A stretch of 64,000 nucleotides of DNA from Pseudoalteromonas prydzensis (GTDB lineage: Bacteria > Pseudomonadota > Gammaproteobacteria > Enterobacterales > Alteromonadaceae). The position numbers and the translations under genes are program-made. Each line of letters opens with the position of its first letter. Position 1 is the first letter of the stretch. A model generated the notes under the pieces. It did no database searches. It had not been told where the DNA came from and worked only from the letters and a program-made list of their open reading frames with translations. Where the stretch lies: contig NZ_DRGM01000012.1 in NCBI RefSeq assembly GCF_011050055.1, positions 1 through 64,000 of the forward strand. The letters run 5' to 3'. Shown one piece after another: positions 28,594 through 36,687 of this stretch.

Positions 28594-28959
28594 CTAATGA
28601 ATGCCAAATTTATGCAGGATTTCATTTAATCTGGTTTTATCTATTGGCTTATCAATAAAATCAATAGCACCTAACTTTGCGACACGCTGTTTCATTGCAT
28701 GTTGAATATCAGCAGAAATAACCAGCACGAAGCATTCTATTTTTTGCGCTTTAATACGCTCAAGCACCTGCACACCATCAATTTCAGGCATTGTTAAATC
28801 AAGACACAGTAAATCAAAATTATGCGTTTGCATTAATTCTAGGGCTTCGCGGCCATTTTTTGCTTGCATAATATCTGCTGTAATACATTCATCTAAACAG
28901 CGCACAACTTGTTTGCGTGCTACTGTAGAATCATCACACACCAAGACAGAAAAATTCAT
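28594..28959 (-). CDS. Single-domain response regulator (CheY-like receiver)
   Basis: 121 residues, one receiver domain and no output domain. Acidic pocket D9/D10, phospho-acceptor D54 (LCLDLTMPEIDG), a Ser in VISAD and K104 (FIDKPID) are all present, so phosphorylation should work. No output region is present, so it would act by protein contact. The nearest kinase is the divergent histidine kinase starting at 29555, about 600 bp away with a MITE in between. Whether they are partners is unproven. Confidence 0.88.
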   Translation of the reverse strand: MNFSVLVCDDSTVARKQVVRCLDECITADIMQAKNGREALELMQTHNFDLLCLDLTMPEIDGVQVLERIKAQKIECFVLVISADIQHAMKQRVAKLGAIDFIDKPIDKTRLNEILHKFGIH

Positions 28960-29107
28960 AATATTGACAACTAAAATACCGATAATAGATCACTGAGTGC
29001 AGTAAATCGCCACTCAAAGAATCATAATGTTATAAAAGTGAGTGTGATTTTATAACACAAAAATTTAACAACGATAAGCTTAAGTTTTTGCTAAAAAAAG
29101 AAAATGC

Positions 29108-29422
29108 TAGGGCGTGTTTATCTTTCGAGGTTAAATTTGCAGCAGTGTGTTTGGTATTTAGGCAAGGCAGAGCCTATGTGGTGTGGTTGTTCCCCATAAA
29201 TAGGCGATAACGCAGCATCAATGCCAAACACGCGCTGCCCTTCGGGTTCTTCCTAGGGGCGATTAACTCTTTGTTGCTTACATGGATGTAAGTAAGGGGC
29301 GTGAGCAGGACGCGGAAGCTTTGCTCGATTTTTACTTAGCCCACTAGGTTACAAATCTCGCGCCGCGATTAAATCGCCCCTAGTTTGAACAAATTTTAAT
29401 CCTGAAAGGTCAACACGCCCTA
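29108..29422. repeat. 315-bp MITE-like repeat with TAGGGCGTGTT termini
   Basis: It begins TAGGGCGTGTT and ends with the exact reverse complement AACACGCCCTA. The termini stay similar for about 33 bp (CTTTC then TTAAATTTG inside both ends). Further in, GGGCGATT occurs near both arms and short palindromes such as CCCTTCGGG are present. No ORF with a credible start is inside. No clear target duplication beyond a terminal TA is visible. It occupies most of the 595-bp gap 28960-29554. The flanks 28960-29107 and 29423-29534 show nothing else. Confidence 0.75.
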
Positions 29423-29554
29423 ATGTTTGTGTCGTTAAATAAGATTATTTTATTTATTTTTAAACATTTATTAGCTAACTTTAGTATTGAATGTACTCGT
29501 TGCTAGGGTATGAATTAAGCTTTGTGTAAAAAATAAAGGAGCTATGGGACACCC

Positions 29555-31318
29555 ATGCTACAAAAAAGCCTGTCGAAAAAGCTACTTACCAGTGTGTTAT
29601 CCGTCTACTTTTTATTAACTTTTGTAGTGACGTGCGGGCAAGTTATTGCAGAGTATGTTAACACGAAAGATTATATTCGTGATGAATTAACGACCCTGCA
29701 AAAAACATTCAGTCGCAGTTTAACTCGCGCTATTTGGGAGCTAAATACCAAACAAACCATCACCACCGCAGAAGGTTTATTAGCCATTCCCATGATCGAA
29801 GGCATTATTGTCCGTGATGATAGCGGCGAAATTATTTCACAGCTTGGCCGCTCTTTGGATATTCGTGAGCTGTACAGCCAACAATTAGTGCAAGAAGAAG
29901 CCATCATCGAAGATACCCCGTCGGGTTTATTCGGTTATACCTTTCCATTGATCTTTGAATTTTCAGGGCGCGCCACCCAAGTCGGTGATGTCACACTGTT
30001 CTCAAGTCGAGAAGTGGTATTTAGCCGTATCATGATCTCCATTTACTTTTTAATTGGTAATGCGATGATCAAAACTACTTTTTTGATCATTCTGTTTTTA
30101 ATGGCATTTAGAAAATTACTCACCGAGCCCCTCGCACAATTGACCGAGCAAATAGAAGATCTTGAATTAAATGACCTCGAAGGGCAACATATCGAAATTG
30201 AAACGAGTGAGCACAACGAATTAAAAGTGATGGAGGAGTCATTCAATAAATTAATCGATAAAGTCGTAAAATACCGTAAAGAACTCGAACAGACACAAAA
30301 GAAATTAATGATCAGTAACGAAAAACTTGATCAACAAAACCTGCAACTCGAACAAGAAGTGGCGCGTAAAACATCAAATTTAAGCCAAGCGATGATGGAT
30401 TTACAGCAGCAAAAATACGAACTAGAAAAACAAAAACTAACGCTCACTGAAGAAATTGATTTACGCCGTCATACTGAACAAGAATTACTGACCAAACAAA
30501 CCGAAATGCAGCGTTATGTTGATGAACTCAATATGGCACAAGAGCGCCTAGTAGGCTCAGAAAAAATGGCTGCTTTAGGTGGACTCGTTGCCGGTATTAC
30601 TCATGATATTAATACACCAGTAGGCATTGGTGTTACTGCCACCTCTTTTTTACAAGAGCGGCTATTACAAATAGAAACAGCGTACAAAAATAAAACTCTC
30701 TCCCCTAAAGCACTGGAAGAGTTTATTAATGATGCCAAGCAAAGCACCAGCTTGCTGACAACCAATTTAGACCGCGCCTCTGAGCTGGTTGCCAGCTTTA
30801 AGCAAATAGCCGTTGATCAAGCCAGTGAAGCGGTACGCACCATTAACCTTAAAGAGTATTTGGGCGAGGTCATTCGCTCATTACACCCTAAAATTAAAAA
30901 TACCAGCCACCATATTAATTTAGATTGCCCAGCAGATTTAACCCTAAACCTACCAGCGGGTGCTATTAGTCAAATATTCACTAATTTGATTATGAATTCA
31001 TTGATCCACGCTTTTGATGGTATCAGCAACGGCATTATTGATATTGCAATTAAAAATGAAGACGACCAAGTTATTATCGACTTTAAAGATAATGGCAATG
31101 GTGTTACTGAACAACAATTAGAGAAGCTGTTTGACCCGTTTTTTACCACCAAACGCGATCAAGGCGGCAGTGGGCTCGGCACCCACATCACCTTTAACTT
31201 GGTCAAACAAACCCTCAGTGGTGAAATTGATGTAACCAGCTCACCCGGTCAAGGCTTGCACTACCATATTAGTTTTCCTAAAGACATGCCAAAACCGTTG
31301 TCGATATTTAATAACTAG
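29555..31318 (+). CDS. Membrane sensor histidine kinase
   Basis: 587 residues. Two membrane helices (about 10-32 and 160-185) bracket a periplasmic sensor domain. A HAMP-like stretch and a long coiled coil (about 225-330) follow. The phospho-acceptor is H350 in GGLVAGITHDINTPVG (HisKA). The ATPase domain shows an N-box (QIFTNLIMNSLIHAF), FKDNGNG and GGSGLGTHITFNLV. The signal is unknown. AAAGGAG is 13 nt before this ATG and only 2 nt before another ATG that opens a 24-codon out-of-frame ORF (29544-29618). A nearer GGGA may be the real ribosome site. Confidence 0.9.
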   Translation: MLQKSLSKKLLTSVLSVYFLLTFVVTCGQVIAEYVNTKDYIRDELTTLQKTFSRSLTRAIWELNTKQTITTAEGLLAIPMIEGIIVRDDSGEIISQLGRSLDIRELYSQQLVQEEAIIEDTPSGLFGYTFPLIFEFSGRATQVGDVTLFSSREVVFSRIMISIYFLIGNAMIKTTFLIILFLMAFRKLLTEPLAQLTEQIEDLELNDLEGQHIEIETSEHNELKVMEESFNKLIDKVVKYRKELEQTQKKLMISNEKLDQQNLQLEQEVARKTSNLSQAMMDLQQQKYELEKQKLTLTEEIDLRRHTEQELLTKQTEMQRYVDELNMAQERLVGSEKMAALGGLVAGITHDINTPVGIGVTATSFLQERLLQIETAYKNKTLSPKALEEFINDAKQSTSLLTTNLDRASELVASFKQIAVDQASEAVRTINLKEYLGEVIRSLHPKIKNTSHHINLDCPADLTLNLPAGAISQIFTNLIMNSLIHAFDGISNGIIDIAIKNEDDQVIIDFKDNGNGVTEQQLEKLFDPFFTTKRDQGGSGLGTHITFNLVKQTLSGEIDVTSSPGQGLHYHISFPKDMPKPLSIFNN

Positions 31319-31449
31319 CCACGCTTAATGCGCCTTCACTGTTTGCCTAACACTTTGCTTAATTGCTAAACGTTTGGCCAATCAGTCATTTGCGCATCAG
31401 CTTTTTATTGCTATGATTGGGCAAATTTACCGAATGGATCAATCCCCCT

Positions 31450-32361
31450 ATGTGGTTTAGTAACCTTATTTGTTACCGCTTTAAACAAGACGTCTCATAC
31501 AGCCAAGAAGACTTTGATAAAGCCTTAGAACAAGATTTATTTCGTCCTTGTGGCAGCCAAGATTTAAGTACCTTTGGCTGGACTAAAGCCTTTGGTAAAC
31601 ACGGTGATACACTTGCTCATTTTTCGCAAAAAAGCATTTTAATCTGTGCTAAACGTGAAGAAAAAGTACTTCCTGCATCCGTTATCAACGACATGGTTGC
31701 TGAGAAAATAGAACTTATCGAAGCGGAAGAAAATCGCCCCGTTAAGAAAAAAGAAAAAGATGAGCTCAAAGAAAATATTCTGCATAGCTTACTACCGCAA
31801 GCTTTTAAAAAGTCGAGCTTGCAGTTTGCTTTTATCGACCAAGAAAACGGTTGGGTCGTGGTCAATAGCGGCAGTTTTAACAAAGCTGAAGAGTTATTGG
31901 CGTTACTTCGTAAATCATTAGGCACGTTACCTGTTGTTCCTGCGTTTGCTAACTATGATTTAGACGTATTCTTAACAGACTGGTTAACCAATTTTAGCAC
32001 CCCAGAAGGCTTTGCGATTGGCTCAGATGCAGAACTTGAAGAAGCCGATGACAGTGGCGCACAAGTAAAACTTAAAGGCCATGACCTTGCTTGCGATGAA
32101 GTAAAATCGCACCTTGAAAGCGGCAAACGCGTTACTAAACTAGCCCTTGATTGGCAAGAGCGCCTTAAGTTTATGCTGCAAAATGACGGCTCGATTAAAC
32201 GCCTCAGTTACTCAGAAACTTTAAAAGAAGAAAACGCCGACATCCCTAAAGAAGACATGTTAGTCAAACTTGATGCCGACTTTATTCTTGCTTCAGAAGA
32301 AATTAAGCAGATGCTCGAAGAGTTAACAGCAGGCTTAGGCGACGTTGAAGATTTAGCCTAA
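31450..32361 (+). CDS. rdgC: Recombination-associated protein RdgC
   Basis: 303 residues from ATG 31450, the same length as E. coli RdgC. A longer reading adds 11 non-conserved residues. It starts MWFSNLICYRFKQD, and the family features FRPCGSQDLSTFGW, LAHFSQKSILICAKREEKVLP and TDWLTNFSTPEGFAIGSDAELEE are clear. The family forms a ring-shaped dimer on double-stranded DNA and limits RecA filament activity. It is followed by a strong terminator and the convergent HDOD gene. Confidence 0.95.
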   Translation: MWFSNLICYRFKQDVSYSQEDFDKALEQDLFRPCGSQDLSTFGWTKAFGKHGDTLAHFSQKSILICAKREEKVLPASVINDMVAEKIELIEAEENRPVKKKEKDELKENILHSLLPQAFKKSSLQFAFIDQENGWVVVNSGSFNKAEELLALLRKSLGTLPVVPAFANYDLDVFLTDWLTNFSTPEGFAIGSDAELEEADDSGAQVKLKGHDLACDEVKSHLESGKRVTKLALDWQERLKFMLQNDGSIKRLSYSETLKEENADIPKEDMLVKLDADFILASEEIKQMLEELTAGLGDVEDLA

Positions 32362-32384
32362 ATACTGACTGAGTTTTAAATACT

Positions 32385-32411
32385 AAAAAAGCGCCCTGTT
32401 GGCGCTTTTTT
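32385..32411. terminator. Bidirectional terminator between rdgC and HDOD gene
   Basis: Perfect 11-bp stem AAAAAAGCGCC/GGCGCTTTTTT with a 5-nt loop. A/T runs on both sides serve both convergent genes. Confidence 0.93.
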
Positions 32412-32426
32412 AACTAACGACTTAGC

Positions 32427-33266
32427 TCAACTAAAGACCGATTTCACATCATCGAGCATATCATTATATTCATCACTTGAAAAAACATCTAACGATGGGA
32501 TCACCCCTTTATCTATATAAGTTTGCAGTGCAGCAGACTTATCAGAGACTTGTAAGATACCTTCCATGATTGCACCAATACGAATGAAATCAACATAGCT
32601 AATATGTTCTGGGCGATAGTTTGGGTTTGCCCAGCTTTCAGCCACTTCAACAAACTCATCGGTAAACTCCCACGCGCGCATAATTGCCCCACCAACTTTA
32701 CCGCTCAGCTTTTGAATTGCATGCGCTAAAAAGCTTGGGTTAGCAAACACTTCTGGGTGGCGCTCTGCTTCAGTTAAAATAGGCAGTACGCCGATGTTAT
32801 ACACTAAAGATGCAAGCGTGATGGTATCGCGATTGAGTGATGTGTTTTTGTTTTCTTTTAAATAAAACTCCAGCAATGTAATTGAATGGCACGCTACTGT
32901 TAGCGTTTTTTGCCATGCTTTGTCCATATACCCTTTGATCAATTCATTATTTGAAACAAATAACTGCTCCATCGCCATTGCCGTCGCAATGTTCTTAATT
33001 TGACGCAAACCAATGCGGGTTACCGCCTGATTAAGATTAGAAACTTTAACCGAGCGTCCCAGAAACGCACTATTTGCGACTTTAATCATCCGTGCTGCTA
33101 ATGCTGGATCATGGGAAATAACATCAGCCATTTGCGCCAAATTTACATCTGGATTATCGGCAGCTTGGCGTACACGTACCGCAACCTCAGGTAGGGTTGG
33201 TAAAACTAACGTGTCATTATTAATACGATCAACCAAAATGGTCAGTAGTGCGTTTTCTGTTGACAT
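32427..33266 (-). CDS. HDOD-domain protein
   Basis: 279 residues, a single HDOD domain (about 20-215): LPTLPEVAVRVRQAADNPDVNLAQMADVISHDPALAARMIKVANSA is the classic beginning, and NLNQAVTRIGLRQIKNIA follows. HDOD domains are degenerate relatives of HD phosphohydrolases lacking catalytic activity. They occur in signalling proteins, often with GGDEF/EAL or chemotaxis partners. The role here is unknown. AAGGATGG precedes the ATG. Confidence 0.9.
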   Translation of the reverse strand: MSTENALLTILVDRINNDTLVLPTLPEVAVRVRQAADNPDVNLAQMADVISHDPALAARMIKVANSAFLGRSVKVSNLNQAVTRIGLRQIKNIATAMAMEQLFVSNNELIKGYMDKAWQKTLTVACHSITLLEFYLKENKNTSLNRDTITLASLVYNIGVLPILTEAERHPEVFANPSFLAHAIQKLSGKVGGAIMRAWEFTDEFVEVAESWANPNYRPEHISYVDFIRIGAIMEGILQVSDKSAALQTYIDKGVIPSLDVFSSDEYNDMLDDVKSVFS

Positions 33267-33539
33267 AAATGTGCCATCCTTTTGTATGATTTGTTTAAAT
33301 ACTCAAATCATGGATTCTTTTAGATACAGTATTGCCTAAGTTACCGCTAAAGTTAAGAAAATTACAGAAATTATGTTAGTTTATTTTTCTGCTAAAATTT
33401 ATATCCCAAAGCTTAGCGCACCACAACCTAGGAAGCTTGCTATTTACGCATAACATTTGCTTTAATGCTGACACAACAAGGAAGCGCAGTCCTTTGTACC
33501 TAGGGCATATATTAAATCCACTTTTTAACAGGCAACATA

Positions 33540-35240
33540 ATGACTCTTAATAAAATAAGCCAAGCACTCATCCTTAGCGGTGCCGTTTTTCTTAGCGCAT
33601 GTTCTGAACAAGCCAGCACCTCGAAAACCTCTGCTGACGTTGCACCCCCCGTAAAACAAACACAAGCTAGCGGCCCACAACTTATTAACACCGCTGCTAG
33701 TCGCCTAGATATCTACACCGACTTTAGCTTAACAACTGATTTATCACATTTAAGCGATAATCAAAAAGCCCTAATAGCAAAACTTATCGATGCCTCAAAA
33801 ATTATGGACGAGCTGTTTTGGCGTCAAGCATTCGGTGAAGATAAGGCGGCTTTTCTAGCTAAAATTAACGATCCGAAAGTACAAAAATTTGCCGATATCA
33901 ACTATGGCCCGTGGGACAGATTAAATGGCGACCAAACCTTCTTATCTGGCTATGAAGAAAAAACCGCTGGGGCACAATTTTACCCAGCCGATATCAGCAA
34001 AGAAGAGCTAAACAACGCCGATGTAACAGATAAAAATGGCCTATACTCTGTTATTAAACGGGATGAAAATGGCAAGCTGTATAGCGTAGCCTACTCAATT
34101 GAATACGCACAAGCACTTGAAAAAGCAGCAAACTTATTACGTGAAGCAAGTAAACTAGCTGATGACAAAGAATTTGCTAACTACTTAAACTTACGTGCCG
34201 ACGCACTACAAAATGATGATTATCAAGCATCTGATTTTGCATGGATGGACATGAAGAATAACCCTATTGACGTGGTTATTGGTCCAATCGAGACTTATGA
34301 AGATCAACTGTTTGGTTATCGCGCTGCATTTGAATCTTATGTATTAGTAAAAGATCTAGCCTGGAGCGAACGCCTCGCTAAATTTGCGGCATTTTTACCC
34401 GAGCTACAAAAAGGCTTGCCTGTTGATGCCAAATATAAACAAGAAGTACCAGGCTCTGACGCAGACTTAAACGCATACGATGTTGTGTATTATGCTGGGC
34501 ATTCAAATGCCGGTAGTAAAACCATTGCTATCAACTTACCTAATGACGAACAAGTGCAACTTGAAAAAGGCACTCGTCGCTTACAACTTAAAAATGCGAT
34601 GCGCGCTAAGTTTGATAAAATTTTAGTGCCGATCGCTGAGCAACTGATCGTGCCTGAACAGCGCAAACATATTACCTTTGATGCATTTTTTGCCAATACT
34701 ATGTTCCATGAAGTGGCTCACGGTTTAGGCATTAAAAACACCATCACCGAGAAAGGCACTGTACGCCAATCACTGCAAGAACACGCCAGTGCGCTTGAAG
34801 AAGGCAAAGCCGATATCTTAGGTTTGTACATGGTTGAGCAGTTACTTAACAAAGGTGAAATCACCGAAGGTACATTAGAAGATTACTATATTACCTTTAT
34901 GGCTGGTATCTTCCGTTCAGTGCGCTTTGGTGCATCGAGTGCTCATGGTAAAGCAAATATGATCCGTTTTAACTTTTTCGCACAAGAAGGGGCGTTTGCT
35001 AAAAACGAGCAAGGCCTTTACAGCGTTAATATGGAAAAAATGGGCCAAGCAATGGCGAAACTATCGCGCTTGATCTTAACCTTACAAGGTGACGGCGATT
35101 ACCAAAAGGTTGATCAGCTGATTGCTACACACGGTGATATTAAAGCTGAGCTGGCTAAAGATCTTGAAAAACTAAGCCAAGCAAATATCCCTGTAGATGT
35201 AACCTTTAAACAAGGTAAAGATGTACTAGGTTTAAACTAA
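33540..35240 (+). CDS. Lipoprotein metallopeptidase, M49 (dipeptidyl-peptidase III)-like
   Basis: 566 residues. Lipobox LSAC with Cys21 marks an outer-membrane or periplasmic lipoprotein. The zinc site is H390-E-V-A-H394 with a downstream EEGKADILG supplying the third ligand and a conserved acid. Classical DPP III has HExxxH, so this is a shorter variant with HExxH. The sequence DELFWRQAFG and the overall order match bacterial proteins often annotated as dipeptidyl-peptidase III family. Substrate unknown, probably peptides. It stands alone and is followed by a strong terminator. Confidence 0.75.
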   Translation: MTLNKISQALILSGAVFLSACSEQASTSKTSADVAPPVKQTQASGPQLINTAASRLDIYTDFSLTTDLSHLSDNQKALIAKLIDASKIMDELFWRQAFGEDKAAFLAKINDPKVQKFADINYGPWDRLNGDQTFLSGYEEKTAGAQFYPADISKEELNNADVTDKNGLYSVIKRDENGKLYSVAYSIEYAQALEKAANLLREASKLADDKEFANYLNLRADALQNDDYQASDFAWMDMKNNPIDVVIGPIETYEDQLFGYRAAFESYVLVKDLAWSERLAKFAAFLPELQKGLPVDAKYKQEVPGSDADLNAYDVVYYAGHSNAGSKTIAINLPNDEQVQLEKGTRRLQLKNAMRAKFDKILVPIAEQLIVPEQRKHITFDAFFANTMFHEVAHGLGIKNTITEKGTVRQSLQEHASALEEGKADILGLYMVEQLLNKGEITEGTLEDYYITFMAGIFRSVRFGASSAHGKANMIRFNFFAQEGAFAKNEQGLYSVNMEKMGQAMAKLSRLILTLQGDGDYQKVDQLIATHGDIKAELAKDLEKLSQANIPVDVTFKQGKDVLGLN

Positions 35241-35249
35241 TATAATACT

Positions 35250-35287
35250 AAAAAGGCGTTTTAGGACTTCACCTAAAACGCCTTTTT
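35250..35287. terminator. Bidirectional terminator after M49-like gene
   Basis: Perfect 16-bp stem AAAAAGGCGTTTTAGG/CCTAAAACGCCTTTTT with a 6-nt loop between two convergent genes. Confidence 0.93.
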
Positions 35288-35302
35288 AATTCAGTATTGC
35301 TA

Positions 35303-36046
35303 TTATGGGAATATTAAACCATATTTTTCACTCATTTTTTTTACTTCTCCATTAGCAACCATATGATTTAATTCTTTATCGAATAAGGTAATAAACTCAT
35401 TTAAATTGCGTTTCTTTGAAAAACCAAAATAGCCTTTATTAACAATTAATGGTGGCTGTAACCGTTTAACTTGATTGGCTAATTTTAACTGCTTAATAAC
35501 GGGCTGTGCAGCTCTTGGATGAGTCACTAAAATATCGACGCGGTCATGAACTAACTGCAAAAAACTGGCTTCAACAGTACCCACTTCAGAAATTTCTAAC
35601 TGACTTTTATATTGCTCAAAATCGTCACCATAGTTCCAACCTCGGGTTAATCCAACCGATAACTCTTTTAGTGTCTCTAAATTATTATGCCACTGGAATT
35701 CATTACTATTTTTGACATAAAAAACCAGCGGGTCTTGATAGAAAGCAGCCTCACTATAAATCATATATTGCTCTCTAATAGCCGACTTATAAGGGCCTAT
35801 AAACGCATCAGCCTTACCAAGTTCAACCATTTTTAGCGCCCGTTTAAATGGCAAAATATCAATTTTAATTTGGCAACCTAAACGCAAGCAAATTTCACCT
35901 GCGATGTCGGCGCCTAAGCCTTCGACTTGACCTTGTTCATTTTTTTCAAGTACCGACGGAAAGGTGGTACCAACAAAGTAAAATGTATCTGCAGCACTGT
36001 GATGCGAAAATACACTTAACAAGGTAAACAATACAAAAGCTTTCAT
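35303..36046 (-). CDS. Periplasmic solute-binding protein, family 3-like
   Basis: 247 residues from ATG 36046, with a cleavable signal peptide (MKAFVLFTLLSVFSHHSAA). The SBP_bac_3 fold is suggested by EGLGADIAGEICLRLGCQIKIDILPFKRALKMVELGKADAFIGPYK. No ABC permease or ATPase genes are adjacent. Orphan proteins of this kind are common in marine Alteromonadales and may act in sensing or serve a distant transporter. The ligand is unknown, though the fold usually binds amino acids. Confidence 0.8.
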   Translation of the reverse strand: MKAFVLFTLLSVFSHHSAADTFYFVGTTFPSVLEKNEQGQVEGLGADIAGEICLRLGCQIKIDILPFKRALKMVELGKADAFIGPYKSAIREQYMIYSEAAFYQDPLVFYVKNSNEFQWHNNLETLKELSVGLTRGWNYGDDFEQYKSQLEISEVGTVEASFLQLVHDRVDILVTHPRAAQPVIKQLKLANQVKRLQPPLIVNKGYFGFSKKRNLNEFITLFDKELNHMVANGEVKKMSEKYGLIFP

Positions 36047-36181
36047 CAATTAGTTTGTAATCCCTAGATACTGAATGCAATAAGCAGCCACGACTTAGTG
36101 GCTCTAAGCATAGTCTATTTTTACCCAACTAAAAGTCATAATACCGTGATAAAATTCTGTTATGTAAAAAATAAACCAGTA

Positions 36182-36577
36182 TTAAAAATGTGTTTTTAAA
36201 CGTGTCAATTGCTCTTCACTGTAAGGCACTGCAGGATACTTACCCCATACTGGTGCCGGCCATGCAACATCAGTTTTAAAACGTGCAATATGATGAATGT
36301 GTAACTGGGGCACCATATTACCAAGCGCTGCGACATTGAGTTTATCTGGGTTAAACACTTCTTTAAGTAACAGACTTAATTTCGCTGACTCTTTCATTAA
36401 TAGCAATTGTTCAGCGTCATCTAAATCAATGATCTCTTTTAAACCCGCCTTACGAGGTACCAAAATAAACCAAGGGTATTGGCTGTCATTCATCAGTAAT
36501 ACTTTACATAAAGGCCAATCTGCCACTTCAATACAATCTCGAGCAAGCTCTGGGGCGAGAGAAAATTCAACCGTCAT
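36182..36577 (-). CDS. HIT-family protein
   Basis: 131 residues. The histidine triad is visible as LHIHHIARF (HxHxH), and LMNDSQYPWFILVPRKAG is typical of the proteobacterial HIT_like group. Members hydrolyse nucleotide phosphoramidates or dinucleoside polyphosphates; the true substrate is unknown. AAGGA lies 8 nt before the ATG. It is divergent from the S9 peptidase gene. Confidence 0.88.
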   Translation of the reverse strand: MTVEFSLAPELARDCIEVADWPLCKVLLMNDSQYPWFILVPRKAGLKEIIDLDDAEQLLLMKESAKLSLLLKEVFNPDKLNVAALGNMVPQLHIHHIARFKTDVAWPAPVWGKYPAVPYSEEQLTRLKTHF

Positions 36578-36687
36578 TTTTTATTCCTTACCAAAAGTAC
36601 TTTTTCGCTACTTTATAGCATTTAGTTGCAGTTGCCCACGCTTGCCTTTACCATCATCACAGTTTTTATTCGAGCGAAGGTAAACAC

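Noticed and set aside
29108..29422. A structured non-coding RNA gene
   Set aside because: Terminal inverted repeats with a TA at the ends and a palindromic layout fit a MITE better; expression data would be needed to call an RNA.
33300..33539. Small RNA before the M49-like gene
   Set aside because: Repeated CCTAGG words and an AT-rich leader, but no stable hairpin with terminator was found.
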